NCBI GenBank assembly: GCA_003242885.1 | Contig: QKMZ01000003.1 | Location: 186,001-250,000, forward strand | Reading direction: 5' to 3' | Origin: Candidatus Melainabacteria bacterium | Lineage (GTDB): Bacteria > Cyanobacteriota > Vampirovibrionia > Obscuribacterales > Obscuribacteraceae | DNA length: 64,000 nucleotides | Shown here: one piece after another, positions 24,268-32,873 of the stretch | How the letters are laid out: the number at the start of each line of letters is the position of its first letter | Numbering within the stretch: position 1 is the first letter of the stretch | Program-made: the position numbers and the translations under genes | The notes under the pieces: generated by a model | What the model was told of the DNA's origin: nothing | Database searches by the model: none | The model's input: only the letters and a program-made list of their open reading frames with translations

Positions 24268-24613
24268 AGAATTGCAGGGCGGGCGGGCCGCGGCCAAACA
24301 AGAACTCATAAAGAGTGAGGTCATGACCTTCCGGCTTCCGTCAGATGAATTGGAAAAACTTTATGCGCTAGCAGAGAAAAGGAATGTTCGCGTTACTGTA
24401 ATGGTTCGAGACTGGGTAATTGAACGGCTGGCAAGCGAAAGCGGTGGTCCCTCTCGAAAAGACCTTGCTTCCACACGAGAGATCAAAGAGATCCATACAC
24501 GCCTGGCCGCCATTGAAAACGAGCTTGAAATTGGCAAAAGACCTGTTGTTCGGGAACGCACAAAAGCTTATGGCACCGGCCAGAAAAAAATGTCAAAGAA
24601 ACGAACAAAGTAG
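24257..24613 (+). CDS. BrnA-like/ribbon-helix-helix antitoxin
   Basis: Encodes 118 residues; its ATG lies inside the 3' end of the BrnT-like pseudogene, an 11-base overlap typical of toxin-antitoxin operons. Residues 20-60 (EVMTFRLPSDELEKLYALAE, VRVTVMVRDWVIERLA) form a short beta strand and two helices like ribbon-helix-helix DNA-binding domains. A charged C-terminal half (ASTREIKEIHTRLAAIENEL) and a very basic tail follow. It would bind its own promoter and neutralise the toxin. With the toxin broken, it may persist as an autoregulator or as an antidote to a homologous toxin elsewhere. Confidence 0.75.
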   Translation: MKSKELQGGRAAAKQELIKSEVMTFRLPSDELEKLYALAEKRNVRVTVMVRDWVIERLASESGGPSRKDLASTREIKEIHTRLAAIENELEIGKRPVVRERTKAYGTGQKKMSKKRTK

Positions 24614-24641
24614 AATTGGCAAGACATTTCTGTGCCCTAGA

Positions 24642-24827
24642 TTACCCGACGGCGCGTGCGCGCATGCGTTTCGTGTAAGCAGCGTAACGCTGCAAGTGCT
24701 GAGCAGCGAACCTTTGCGCAAGAGTAGCAAGCTCGATTTTGCCCTGTGAATTATAAAGCCTAGAAATCTCGAGCATTATATCGGCAATTTCTTTCGAAAC
24801 ACGCATCTTTAGTTCGTCAATATCCAT
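24642..24827 (-). CDS. Small helical protein, hypothetical
   Basis: Encodes 61 residues (starts MDIDELKMRVSKEIADIM). It is almost entirely helical with Leu and Ala heptads and a basic end (TKRMRARAVG). GAGGG lies upstream of the ATG at a slightly long distance. It ends close to the antitoxin gene in convergent orientation. I do not recognise it; its composition is protein-like, but it could be a chance frame. Confidence 0.45.
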   Translation of the reverse strand: MDIDELKMRVSKEIADIMLEISRLYNSQGKIELATLAQRFAAQHLQRYAAYTKRMRARAVG

Positions 24828-24986
24828 GTTTGCGCCCTCTTCTCGTAAAGATCGAATGACGTTAAAACCCTAAGAATGTGCCTGATATGCCGGGTTTTCA
24901 AAGATAAGGTATCAAACGCAGCACCTGTGGCAGTTTCCCGGCTAAAATTCACTAGCCCGACAGCGATTTAGCAGAAGAAAATGACA

Positions 24987-25022
24987 AATTAACGGACAGA
25001 ATCAAATAGCTAATTAACGGAC
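24987..25022 (+). promoter_or_regulatory. Pair of direct repeats before the WG-repeat gene
   Basis: AATTAACGGAC occurs at 24,987-24,997 and again at 25,012-25,022, 25 bases apart, the second copy touching the start of the lipoprotein gene. The spacing is about 2.4 helical turns. This could be a regulator binding site or a small duplication that moved a ribosome binding site (ACGGAC is a poor SD). Confidence 0.35.
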
Positions 25023-25023
25023 T

Positions 25024-26280
25024 TTGCCAAACGTGTTTCTCAAACAATCAAAATCGTACAGACAGTTCCTTAAAATCAGCATGTTGGCGCTTATAGCGTT
25101 CCAACTTGTGAGCTGCAAGGAAATGTTCGAAGCTCTGCCGCACAAGAAGTGGGGCTTCATCGACAAAACAGGCAAAATGGTTATCGAACCGCAATTCGAT
25201 GATGTTTTACGTGACCAATACGGTGGTTGCTTCCCGTACTCTCATAAGATGTTTAAGAACTTCAGTGAAGGGCTCTGCGCAGTTAGGCTAGGCAACAAAT
25301 GGGGCTACATAGATAAAACAGGCAAGTTTGTCATCGAAGCAAAATACGATAACGCCGGAACTTTCTCGGAAGGCGTTGGATGCGTCAGGCTCGGACAGAA
25401 ATGCGGCTACGTAGACAAAACAGGCAAGTTCGTTTTGCCGCTGCAATTTGACGCTTACGAACACTCAAACAACGCCCGCAGCGACAATCCTGACTGGGAT
25501 TTCACGGCGGCATTAGTAGAAAAATTTGGATTTAGCGATGGCCTGGCAGTCGCCAGAAAAGATGGAAAAGAAGGCTACATTGATCACAGTGGAAAATTCG
25601 TCATTGCGCCAAAGTTTGCCTCGGCAGGTGCATTCGAAGGTGGAGTGGCGAAAGTTGAAACCGGAGAGAACATGCAACGACTACCGGGTTCTACTTTCAT
25701 TGATAAAACAGGCAACCCTATATTAGAGACAGAAGAGCGCTGCTTAGATTACTCGGACAAAATTTTCCTCGCGACAAATGGCAAATACGACGCAACGCGC
25801 AAGCTGTACTACCTTAACGCAAAGGGAGAACGGCTAACGAAAGAAGAGTATGTCGACGCGCGCATCTTCAGCGAAGGACTAGGCGCCGTTGCAGTGAAAT
25901 GGGGTGAAGGTTCTCTTGGTTCGCAGGGCACCAAATATGGTTACATCGATAAAGCAGGAGAAATCGTAATTCCGGCGGCATTTCAGATCAGCGGTAATAA
26001 TCTCGCAGGAAACTTCCACAGTGGACGCGCGATTGTTAGCAAGACAGAACTGGACGTGATGGGCAATTACCACACATCGCACGGCATCATCGACGCCAAA
26101 GGCAACTGGGTTTTGAAGCCCAAATATAATCACATTGCGGCATATTGCGATGGACTAGCCCGTGCCTTTTCAGACAACGGAACAGTCTATCTAGATATGA
26201 ACGGCAACGAAGCAGTGAAGACAAATTCGCCATGGGGAAACAGCTTCAGTGAAGGTCTCGCGGCTGTAATGGCGAAATAA
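25024..26280 (+). CDS. WG-repeat lipoprotein
   Basis: Encodes 418 residues if the TTG at 25,024 is the start; an ATG at 25,081 would cut into the signal sequence. The N-terminus is a lipoprotein signal (FLKISMLALIAFQLVSC, Cys at the lipobox), so it should be anchored in a membrane. The rest consists of WG repeats: KKWGFIDKTGKMVIEPQFDD, NKWGYIDKTGKFVIEAKYDN, QKCGYVDKTGKFVLPLQFDA, KEGYIDHSGKFVIAPKFAS, TKYGYIDKAGEIVIPAAFQI and weaker copies, each followed by an FSEG(L/V) motif. WG repeats form beta-propeller-like sheets and usually bind proteins or ligands at the cell surface. Two AATTAACGGAC repeats lie just upstream. Confidence 0.92.
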   Translation: MPNVFLKQSKSYRQFLKISMLALIAFQLVSCKEMFEALPHKKWGFIDKTGKMVIEPQFDDVLRDQYGGCFPYSHKMFKNFSEGLCAVRLGNKWGYIDKTGKFVIEAKYDNAGTFSEGVGCVRLGQKCGYVDKTGKFVLPLQFDAYEHSNNARSDNPDWDFTAALVEKFGFSDGLAVARKDGKEGYIDHSGKFVIAPKFASAGAFEGGVAKVETGENMQRLPGSTFIDKTGNPILETEERCLDYSDKIFLATNGKYDATRKLYYLNAKGERLTKEEYVDARIFSEGLGAVAVKWGEGSLGSQGTKYGYIDKAGEIVIPAAFQISGNNLAGNFHSGRAIVSKTELDVMGNYHTSHGIIDAKGNWVLKPKYNHIAAYCDGLARAFSDNGTVYLDMNGNEAVKTNSPWGNSFSEGLAAVMAK

Positions 26281-26290
26281 GTTTGTCTAA

Positions 26291-26599
26291 CTACTTACGT
26301 CTGCTGGCTACGGACTCTTTTGCTTTGCCGATTTCGAGAGAGCTCAAGAACGACTCATTCACTTTGTACTCGTCAGCATACTCGGCATCAATCTTCGCCA
26401 AGTAGTGGGAGAGAAATTCGTAAGCCATCCAAACCTGCTCACCAACGACTCGAGGATCAGCAGTGGTGCTGTGATCTTTCAGAGTAACCATCTGGTGGAA
26501 AAGATCTTCCAGCTTAGTAAACGCCAGGACGGCCGGAGCGTTCTCTCCGTATATCTCTTCCAGTTCTTTGATGCGTTCTTGATCGTTTACGTAATCCAA
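26291..26599 (-). CDS. Small acidic protein of unknown function
   Basis: Encodes 102 residues from a TTG start preceded by AGGAG at good spacing. The sequence is helical and acidic (ERIKELEEIYGENAPAVLAF, VWMAYEFLSHYLAKIDAEYA) and ends in a basic tail. It has no membrane segment or recognised motif. It converges with the WG-repeat gene 10 bases away. Confidence 0.7.
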   Translation of the reverse strand: MDYVNDQERIKELEEIYGENAPAVLAFTKLEDLFHQMVTLKDHSTTADPRVVGEQVWMAYEFLSHYLAKIDAEYADEYKVNESFLSSLEIGKAKESVASRRK

Positions 26600-26852
26600 T
26601 TTCTTTCTCCTGGCATTCTTGAAATTCTGGGCAAAATGAGAAACCCTGCATTTCTCCTTTCCGCCGAAGCAGTCAAGCGCTGTAAATGTAGTCTGCCTTA
26701 CCGCAATTGTGACAACAACTTGCTATTTTAGATCGTTACTTGAACGAATTAATTTGAATTCAATGTAGAAGATAAACAGCTTCTATGAAGCCTCGTGATG
26801 GGCGAAAACAGTATGTGGAGACAAGTAAGGACTGATAGCAGAGGCTCCTTAG

Positions 26853-28208
26853 ATGCAAAACATTACAGGACAAACTCTAAACGCTTATGCTGACTGGTTT
26901 GCAGACAACTTTCACACATTCTACACTCATCCGTTCTGGATGAGTAGGCAAAGTGTTCGGCTTCCATTTGGAGCCAATACTCAACGTCATACTTGGCCAA
27001 AATTTATAACTCCAGCGACTGAAAAATTTGGCACCTTGCAAAGCGATCCAGATGGATGGATTGCTAGAATTCTTGTTGAGACTGGATTTGCACTAACTCC
27101 TTCAGTTGCTCCATTAGGAGATTGCCGGGCGGGATTCGCCATTGTTCGATACGCGGAATTTTTCCGAAACAGCTCAGCAAGCGGAATGCTTCCACTACTT
27201 TTGAACGACGATCCTTCAATCCGAAGTAGCCGACTTAAGGCTTTAATGGCGGAAGAACTCTCAATTGGAATTGCGTGCTTTCTTCTTCGTGAATATCATG
27301 ACGTTGAAGACATTATCGAATACCAAGTATGGAAGCAATCGTTGAATCAACAGTTCGGAGGCGAGCAGCCAGACTACTTCTGCTTCACTCACTCTGGAAT
27401 TCCCATTCTGGTAGAAGTAAAAGGCTCGATCACTCTGAAGAAAGATACTCTGAGAGATAAGCGAGATGTTGCCAGAGATCAACTTTTGAATGGACGATTT
27501 GCAAAACCAGCAGATGAAGCGATCGGAAGGCGATACTGTATAGCCACGAATCTAATGGTAGGAGATCCTCCCGGCAAAAACCCATTGACCAGGACTTTTA
27601 TTGATGTCATCGTGCCGTCTCAAACAACAAGCGATACAGATTATATAGTGTTAAAAGTGCAGGACGAGTCGACAGAAATTGTCAAAACAACGCATTTTGA
27701 TCTCGACTTCATATACGGAGAGGAAGATGAAGACAAAGACGACAAGCGCAAAAAAAACAAAACTCGAGTAGCAAAACGAGACAAAAGCGAAATACAGAAA
27801 GAACAATCTCGCATTTTGAAAAGTATTCCAGGACTTACCAAAGACGTGCCTCGAATATCGTGTGCAAAAGCCCTTCGATTTGCGGGACAAGACTTTGCAG
27901 CAGACGCTGCACTGAAAGAAGAACAGGGTGTTTCTGAAAAGTTCAAATATCTTCCTCGACGAGCAAAAATTGACCTGCTTCCAGAATACAATCCAGTAGG
28001 AGTAGATCCTATGGGGAACATGGTTTTGATGAAATCTAGTACTTTGGCAGAACTAGACGAAGGCGTTCAAGTTAAGAGAACTCTGGAGAAAGACTACAGG
28101 AAGCGTATCTCGGAGGAGTCAATTCTAAGGAGAATTTTTCACATAAACGAATCTATAATCGTTTGCCCCAATCCTATCATGCTGGGTGCAAACTTCGAAA
28201 TTGGCTAA
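26853..28208 (+). CDS. Unknown protein with PD-(D/E)XK nuclease-like motif
   Basis: Encodes 451 residues; GAGG lies 9 bases upstream of the ATG. There is no signal peptide. Around residues 170-200 the sequence QPDYFCF ... IPILVEVKGSITLKKDT gives Asp174 and Glu188-x-Lys190, the spacing and hydrophobic strands of PD-(D/E)XK nucleases (restriction-endonuclease fold), and helix ELSIGIACFLLREY upstream could hold the extra acidic residue. Residues 285-310 are very rich in Asp, Glu and Lys. The rest is unfamiliar. It may be a nuclease of DNA repair or defence, or only a nuclease-fold protein. It overlaps its convergent neighbour by 3 bases and has no methylase next to it. Confidence 0.75.
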   Translation: MQNITGQTLNAYADWFADNFHTFYTHPFWMSRQSVRLPFGANTQRHTWPKFITPATEKFGTLQSDPDGWIARILVETGFALTPSVAPLGDCRAGFAIVRYAEFFRNSSASGMLPLLLNDDPSIRSSRLKALMAEELSIGIACFLLREYHDVEDIIEYQVWKQSLNQQFGGEQPDYFCFTHSGIPILVEVKGSITLKKDTLRDKRDVARDQLLNGRFAKPADEAIGRRYCIATNLMVGDPPGKNPLTRTFIDVIVPSQTTSDTDYIVLKVQDESTEIVKTTHFDLDFIYGEEDEDKDDKRKKNKTRVAKRDKSEIQKEQSRILKSIPGLTKDVPRISCAKALRFAGQDFAADAALKEEQGVSEKFKYLPRRAKIDLLPEYNPVGVDPMGNMVLMKSSTLAELDEGVQVKRTLEKDYRKRISEESILRRIFHINESIIVCPNPIMLGANFEIG

Positions 28209-28879
28209 ATTCCCAAAAGTGATTTGAGCCAACCGCTTTGTTCTTGCTTTTCCCTATCTTTGCGTGCAAGTTCTGACTCCAAAAATCCGATGCGCTGGTT
28301 GGCAACATCGAGACGATCTTGCGCGTCTGCCAAAAGTCGCTTCTGCAATTCAATCTGCGTCTTTAGTTCAATTAGTTCCTGATTCGCCTCGGTAACTGTG
28401 GACAAGTTCATATCAACTGCGCCGGCTTTGACGTTTAAGTTCATTGTGTGCGTGCCGGTGAATGAGCCCGCGGTCGCACAAGTCGCCGTACCACCGCCAC
28501 CTTCTTCGAGCATCTGGCGTAATTGCTGCGCTACGAGATCGGTAACGCCGCCCTCGGTTTGTTGAACTTCAGCAGATGAGCTGGTCGTGAGTTCCACAGC
28601 AGGTTGCGCAGACACTTCGGTGCTAGTGGAATTTGCGAGTTCGTTATATGCATCGTCTTCATCGGTGCAAGGTGCTGCAACAAGCTCCGAACACATTTCG
28701 CTGATTTCTGCATTATCTACAACATCAGCGATAGCTGGGCAAGGTGTTGTCGCCGCCTCCATGCAAGAGGAAGTGGTTGGTTCTGTTTTGGAAACAGCGG
28801 AGTCAACGCGCAAAGAATCATCGTCCCCAGTTTCCTTTGGCGAAGCTTCGCTTTTCGATGAACCCTTCTTCTTACCCAT
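28205..28879 (-). CDS. Disordered protein with C-terminal coiled coil
   Basis: Encodes 224 residues. A basic start (GKKKGSSKSE) is followed by a long low-complexity region rich in Ser, Thr, Glu, Ala and Val. The last 70 residues form a clear coiled coil (TEANQELIELKTQIELQKRL, LADAQDRLDVANQRIGFLES) ending in a hydrophobic tail WLKSLLGI. It contains three Cys in the middle region but no membrane helix. It is probably an assembly or scaffold protein, but I do not recognise it. The next minus-strand gene upstream (28,975) is separated by two palindromic elements. Confidence 0.75.
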   Translation of the reverse strand: MGKKKGSSKSEASPKETGDDDSLRVDSAVSKTEPTTSSCMEAATTPCPAIADVVDNAEISEMCSELVAAPCTDEDDAYNELANSTSTEVSAQPAVELTTSSSAEVQQTEGGVTDLVAQQLRQMLEEGGGGTATCATAGSFTGTHTMNLNVKAGAVDMNLSTVTEANQELIELKTQIELQKRLLADAQDRLDVANQRIGFLESELARKDREKQEQSGWLKSLLGI

Positions 28880-28894
28880 TGCCTCTTACTCTAT

Positions 28895-28978
28895 CGGCGG
28901 GCGGCATTCATGCCGCCCCTACAATTCTAAATACGCTTCCTCTTCAGCGGGCGAGCAGGTGAGCGCCCCTACAATCAC
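28895..28978. repeat. Two GC-rich palindromic elements ending in CCCCTACAAT
   Basis: The first has GGGCGGCATTCATGCCGCCC, a near-perfect palindrome, and the second GGGCGAGCAGGTGAGCGCCC. Both end in CCTACAAT(C/T). The pair lies between two minus-strand genes. Confidence 0.65.
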
Positions 28979-29337
28979 ATCTTCTCGTACCAGACGGGCC
29001 CTTCGTTTACTATGGCTTTCTTCGGCTCGCCACCAGTTTCGCCTTCGGGACCAGCGGCGTTAGCGCCAGCGGTAGCTGCAGCAGCCGCTGCAGCTACACT
29101 AGATGCGGTGTCATCTGCGACCGCTACGGATGTGACTTCCACAGGCGTATCGTCCTCTTCGGGAGGCATCAAATCAATCAGGCGAATATACAAATGCGAC
29201 ATGGTTTGACACTGGACATCAGTCCATTCGTGCTTTCTAAATTCGTCGAGAATGCGGAAAGTCTCTTTGCGCGTCTTTGCTTGTTTGACGCGAGCCAACC
29301 AGATGTTCAAATCTTTGTTTTTGTCGACTTCACTCAT
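28975..29337 (-). CDS. Small protein with Ala-rich hinge, hypothetical
   Basis: Encodes 120 residues. The N-terminal 60 residues are helical and charged (LNIWLARVKQAKTRKETFRI, LDEFRKHEWTDVQCQTMSHL). A poly-Ala/Thr/Gly linker of about 40 residues follows, then a conserved-looking tail EGPVWYEKM. There is no signal peptide and no family I recognise. The same strand carries the coiled-coil gene downstream. Its upstream region has repeated TTTACACAARTGCA motifs. Confidence 0.7.
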   Translation of the reverse strand: MSEVDKNKDLNIWLARVKQAKTRKETFRILDEFRKHEWTDVQCQTMSHLYIRLIDLMPPEEDDTPVEVTSVAVADDTASSVAAAAAAATAGANAAGPEGETGGEPKKAIVNEGPVWYEKM

Positions 29338-29798
29338 GTCTCTTTGCTCTCACTTTTTACACAAATGCACTTTTCTAATTCGTTGAAATTTACACAAGTG
29401 CAGTTTACTCAACTGCTGTTTATACGTTTACGCTCTGCTTAATTAGCAGTGTAAACATCTCAGAGAGCTGCCCATTGCCAGCGCTTACGCTGCTTGGCGA
29501 GCTTCCCCCAAATTGTAGCTATCAGTATAAAGCGTTTCCAAAATAACGTCGTTGCCTCAAAAGTCCGCGATCGATGCGTCCGATGCCGGCGAGCCGCCGG
29601 CGCTCCCAGGCCCGCTGCGCTCCTAGATAGAGAAACCATGACAAAGAAACCTTCGATAAATACATCAGAGTAAGGGCGGCATTAATGCCGCCCGCAGCCG
29701 GCGAGCCGCCGGCGCTCGCAGCAATGCCAAATGAACGAAAGGACCGGAGTCGCCCCCGGTCCTAACAATAATTCTTCTTAGCGAAGCCGCTTCAGTGA
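29338..29798. other. Non-coding stretch with operator-like repeats and palindromes
   Basis: No gene is convincing here. TTTACACAAATGCA (29,356-29,369) and TTTACACAAGTGCA (29,389-29,402) are direct repeats 33 bases apart, and GCAGTGTAAAC at 29,446-29,456 is a related inverted copy; all lie upstream of the minus-strand gene starting at 29,337. Further on are palindromic elements at 29,585-29,611 and 29,672-29,721. Confidence 0.6.
29585..29721. repeat. GCCGGCGAGCCGCCGGCGC-type elements, two copies plus one relative
   Basis: The core GCCGGCGAGCCGCCGGCGC occurs twice (about 29,585-29,605 and 29,696-29,716). A GGGCGGCATTAATGCCGCCC palindrome abuts the second copy. The same two cores are seen singly at 18,864 and 28,895, so these are mobile-looking intergenic units that can sit next to each other. 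Confidence 0.65.
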
Positions 29799-30197
29799 CT
29801 AGTCTTCCAACTTGCCTACGCTGAAGGAATCCGGGTGGAAGGGCTCGTTGAAGCCATGAACGAATGCGTTCTTGCTGCCGTAGAACACACCGGTTGCTCC
29901 GCCGTATACCAATGCGGCAGGAACGGTGACTACGCTGACGAGAGCGCAGGACGGTCCGAATTCGTGTCCGCCGACTTTGTCAGCGGCCTTTTCGGTCAAA
30001 TCCTTGTAGGACTTGACGACTTGACGGGTCACAGCAACCGGGGTGCCGATTACCATGCCTGCGCCCAAACCACCCATGCGGGTAACGATGAGCGAGCCAT
30101 CAACTACTTTTTCTACGCCATCATCAGAAGCGAGTGCCGGTGTAACCAAACCAGCTGCCATGACTGCTGAGAGCGCAAAGGCTTTCAAATTCTTCAC
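29799..30197 (-). CDS. Small secreted protein with Gly-rich hydrophobic segments
   Basis: Encodes 132 residues. GTG at 30,197 is chosen because GGAGG lies 8 bases upstream and the signal peptide (VKNLKAFALSAVMAAG, then PALAS) begins there. The mature part has two hydrophobic Gly-rich segments (RMGGLGAGMVIGTPVAVTRQ, VSVVTVPAALVYGGATGVFY) separated by a polar helix with Lys and Asp. These segments could insert into or cross a membrane. One Cys (GPSCALV) is present. I do not recognise the family. It has its own SD and a promoter region shared with no close neighbour. Confidence 0.8.
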   Translation of the reverse strand: MKNLKAFALSAVMAAGLVTPALASDDGVEKVVDGSLIVTRMGGLGAGMVIGTPVAVTRQVVKSYKDLTEKAADKVGGHEFGPSCALVSVVTVPAALVYGGATGVFYGSKNAFVHGFNEPFHPDSFSVGKLED

Positions 30198-30397
30198 GGT
30201 TAATCCTCCAATCAGATTCCCTGTCATTTTTGCCCCGGTATATCTCTTGAATTCTTCCACACTTTGTATGGAATAAAACTAGTAAGTCTCTAAGCCGTTA
30301 CATGCCTAAGGTTTTGAGCTTCGTCAGTCAGACCTTCGAATTTCACTTTGCATCGAACGGATACACGGGCTACAGGTGGGATGTTAGCAGATTTTGC

Positions 30398-31405
30398 CTA
30401 TTCGGCACCTTCAGTATTTTTACAGAGACAAAACGCTACAACCCTGTGCTCAGCCCAGAACCTGTCGCGGCGATCGCGCCCAGTAGCCTCGCTTCGCGCG
30501 CCGAGGAAGCCACTGTGCCCGCCCCATTCCGGAGCGAGCAGCGTTACAAATGGTGTCTTTAATTTGTCAGAAAGAAACGAATCGAAGGGAACAATCGGAT
30601 CGTCCTTAGACGCGATAATCAGCGTGGGGACCCGGATTCGCTCGATGAAGTTAATAGAACTAGCATTCGAATAGTAGTTGTCAGCGTCGCCGTAGCCACC
30701 GTCAGGCGCAGTGAAAATATCGTCAAAATCTTTGATAGTTTTTACCAACCTGAGTTTTTCGACGTCAAATCGGTCGGGAAACAAAACGCTTTTTTGACGG
30801 ATCTTGCTCGTCAGTCCGCGTAAGAAGTGCAATTCGTATATCTTGTTGACACCTCTGTTCAACGATTCGACGCTGGCGTGCAAATCGATGGAAGGAGAAA
30901 TTGCACAGATGCCAGCGAATAGACCGACGGCGTCTTCGCCAAGTTCGCCGGCAGCTTTAAGAATGATGTTGCCGCCAAGGGAAAAACCAGCGACGTAGAT
31001 TTCTTTCAGTCCATACGCCTTTTGCAGATGCCGCGTAACCGCGATGACATCAGCACTCATGCCACCGTTATAGAGCGTATTGCTTAGGTGCAATGTGCCA
31101 CCACAATTGCGCAGGTTCATCCGCGCGACGTTCATGTCTTGGCTCATAGCCTTTATGCCGAGCCCCTGAACTTGCGATGATTCGCTGGAGCCTTCTAGCC
31201 CATGCACAATCAAAAGTGTCGGTCGATTTTTGTGATCGGGTTGAAGATGAACATAAGTAAGCACGGAAGAACCGCTCGCCACCTCGATTATGCATTTCTC
31301 ACCAGCAGGCAAATTCTTCGGGTGTAGTGCGCGCGGAATGAACGTCGGCACGATTGTCATCAAATGCGGCGATAAAAGAAACGGGTGTGGGACGAAGTCG
31401 GACAT
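30398..31405 (-). CDS. YheT-family alpha/beta hydrolase
   Basis: Encodes 335 residues from ATG at 31,405; a longer frame upstream overlaps palindromic repeats and is unlikely to be translated. The fold is a classic alpha/beta hydrolase of the YheT/EMB8 type: oxyanion motif VHGLEGSSES, then NLRNCGG, nucleophile elbow AGFSLGGN (Ser142), acid in IIASKDDPIVP, and His in GGHSGFLG near the C-terminus. All three catalytic residues are visible. Members of this family act on ester substrates that are mostly unknown. There is no signal peptide, so it should be cytoplasmic. Confidence 0.92.
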   Translation of the reverse strand: MSDFVPHPFLLSPHLMTIVPTFIPRALHPKNLPAGEKCIIEVASGSSVLTYVHLQPDHKNRPTLLIVHGLEGSSESSQVQGLGIKAMSQDMNVARMNLRNCGGTLHLSNTLYNGGMSADVIAVTRHLQKAYGLKEIYVAGFSLGGNIILKAAGELGEDAVGLFAGICAISPSIDLHASVESLNRGVNKIYELHFLRGLTSKIRQKSVLFPDRFDVEKLRLVKTIKDFDDIFTAPDGGYGDADNYYSNASSINFIERIRVPTLIIASKDDPIVPFDSFLSDKLKTPFVTLLAPEWGGHSGFLGARSEATGRDRRDRFWAEHRVVAFCLCKNTEGAE

Positions 31406-31423
31406 TGAGTGTGAATCTTTTTT

Positions 31424-31494
31424 GTAGTGGCGCGTTGTATGCGCCATCCTTTGTTTCTCCATAGATCAAGGGCGCGTGCAACGCGCCCACGCGG
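31424..31494. repeat. Two palindromic repeat units upstream of the hydrolase gene
   Basis: GGCGCGTTGTATGCGCC (31,429-31,445) and GGGCGCGTGCAACGCGCCC (31,470-31,488) are palindromes of the GTAG-type family, in opposite orientations about 24 bases apart, within the gap between the aminotransferase and hydrolase genes. Confidence 0.7.
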
Positions 31495-31503
31495 ATACAG
31501 TAA

Positions 31504-32730
31504 TTACGGTTTCACAAAAGCAGATAGCGCCTTCACGAAGCGCTCTATATCAGCTTCACCAAGTGAATAATGGCATGAGATGCGCACGCCGTGTCCGGGT
31601 GTCGGCAACAAGTAATCCGGTTGAATCCAAATTTTCTCTTTCTGCCAAAGTGCTTGCACAAGGTCATCTACCAGCAAGCGCGACGGTTCGAAGTCGAATG
31701 CAAGCAAGGCAGTAAGCTCGTTTGCAGGCATTTGGTCAGGCGAAGGCAACAAGAATGTCGGATTGAGCTTTTCGGCAATCAGATCACGTGCAAAACGCAT
31801 GATTTCCAACTGGCGTGCGGCAATATTGCGCTCACCGAGCTGCCTTTGAAGTTTCAACGCAGCTTGCAACCCCATAAATTTCACGGAGTCTTCTGTCCCT
31901 CGGCATTCCAATGCCCATACAGGAGATGAGCTAGCTGCGCGCGTTTCAAAATACTTGTGTCCAACCCAAACCGGTTTCAAATCTTCCAAAATTTTGCGGT
32001 CGAAGTAAGCAAAGCCGATTCCATTTGGAGAACCGAGCCATTTGTGTGCTGACGAAACCCAGCTATGGTAGCGGGATACATCTACCGGGCCTTGACCAGG
32101 AGCATGCGCACCATCAATCAAGAGCGGCATGCCTGAAAGATGGCACTCCGCGATTAGCGTATCGAGATTGGGTCTCCAACCTGTAAAGCAGTCAATTTCA
32201 CTTACCACCACGAGCTTTGTTCTTGGTGTCACTAACTTCTCAATGCTCTGGCAATGATGATGGCTACCCAGCTCCGGCTCGACCTTATGCCTGCGCACAA
32301 CGATGCCACGAGTTTCTTCCAGATGACGCGCAATTGTGTTCAAGCAACCATGCTCGTGATCGGTGGTGACCAATTCATCACCTTCTTTGAGAAGGTAAGT
32401 CTGCATCATCAATTGCAGACCTTCCGTAGTGCTTTCGGTCAGCATGAGCAAATCCCGCTCGACGCCAAACATCTCTGCCGCCATAGTGCGTGCGTCTTCG
32501 CGCAGTTCTGTTTCAAAAAACGTAGTCAGCGTCGGGTTTTGATTGAGCTTGCGCCAACCTTCCTCAAGCGCTTTAATCACCGAAACTGGCTTGCGTCCGC
32601 AGCTTCCGGTGTTCAAATACAATGGGAATTCCGTATTCCCGGGAGCACCGTATGGAAACTCGCTGGCAACAAGGGTTTTGTTCAATTCACCAGTCTCCGG
32701 TTTCGTTAACAGAATCTTGTTTTTGTCCAC
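31504..32730 (-). CDS. Class V aminotransferase-fold PLP enzyme
   Basis: Encodes 408 residues from a GTG start. It is a complete fold-type I PLP protein related to cysteine desulfurases and isopenicillin-N epimerases. The motifs are LNTGSCGRKPVSV (N-terminal substrate loop), ESTTEGLQ (phosphate binding), VTTDHEHGCLN, VVSEIDCFTGW, LLIDGAHAPGQ (Asp206, pairs with the PLP ring) and SSAHKWLGSPNGIGF (Lys230, PLP Schiff base). The mobile Cys loop of SufS/NifS enzymes is not evident, so the epimerase/desulfurase-like branch of unknown substrate is more likely than iron-sulphur cluster assembly. The YheT-type hydrolase gene follows on the same strand, separated by palindromes. Confidence 0.9.
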   Translation of the reverse strand: MDKNKILLTKPETGELNKTLVASEFPYGAPGNTEFPLYLNTGSCGRKPVSVIKALEEGWRKLNQNPTLTTFFETELREDARTMAAEMFGVERDLLMLTESTTEGLQLMMQTYLLKEGDELVTTDHEHGCLNTIARHLEETRGIVVRRHKVEPELGSHHHCQSIEKLVTPRTKLVVVSEIDCFTGWRPNLDTLIAECHLSGMPLLIDGAHAPGQGPVDVSRYHSWVSSAHKWLGSPNGIGFAYFDRKILEDLKPVWVGHKYFETRAASSSPVWALECRGTEDSVKFMGLQAALKLQRQLGERNIAARQLEIMRFARDLIAEKLNPTFLLPSPDQMPANELTALLAFDFEPSRLLVDDLVQALWQKEKIWIQPDYLLPTPGHGVRISCHYSLGEADIERFVKALSAFVKP

Positions 32731-32873
32731 GATTTATTGCCTTTTTGCCTTTTTTGTCGCTGCTGAAATAAAGATTTCAACAAGAATGCGGGAAATACGC
32801 TAACTGCGCTTGCCACCTCTGTTTTTTTGCATACAATACAGTTGCAAGACGTATTATTTTTCCAGGTGTGTCT

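Noticed and set aside
31504..32730. Iron-sulphur cluster cysteine desulfurase (SufS/IscS)
   Set aside because: The PLP Lys motif fits class V enzymes in general, but the catalytic Cys loop of desulfurases and neighbouring suf/isc genes are missing.
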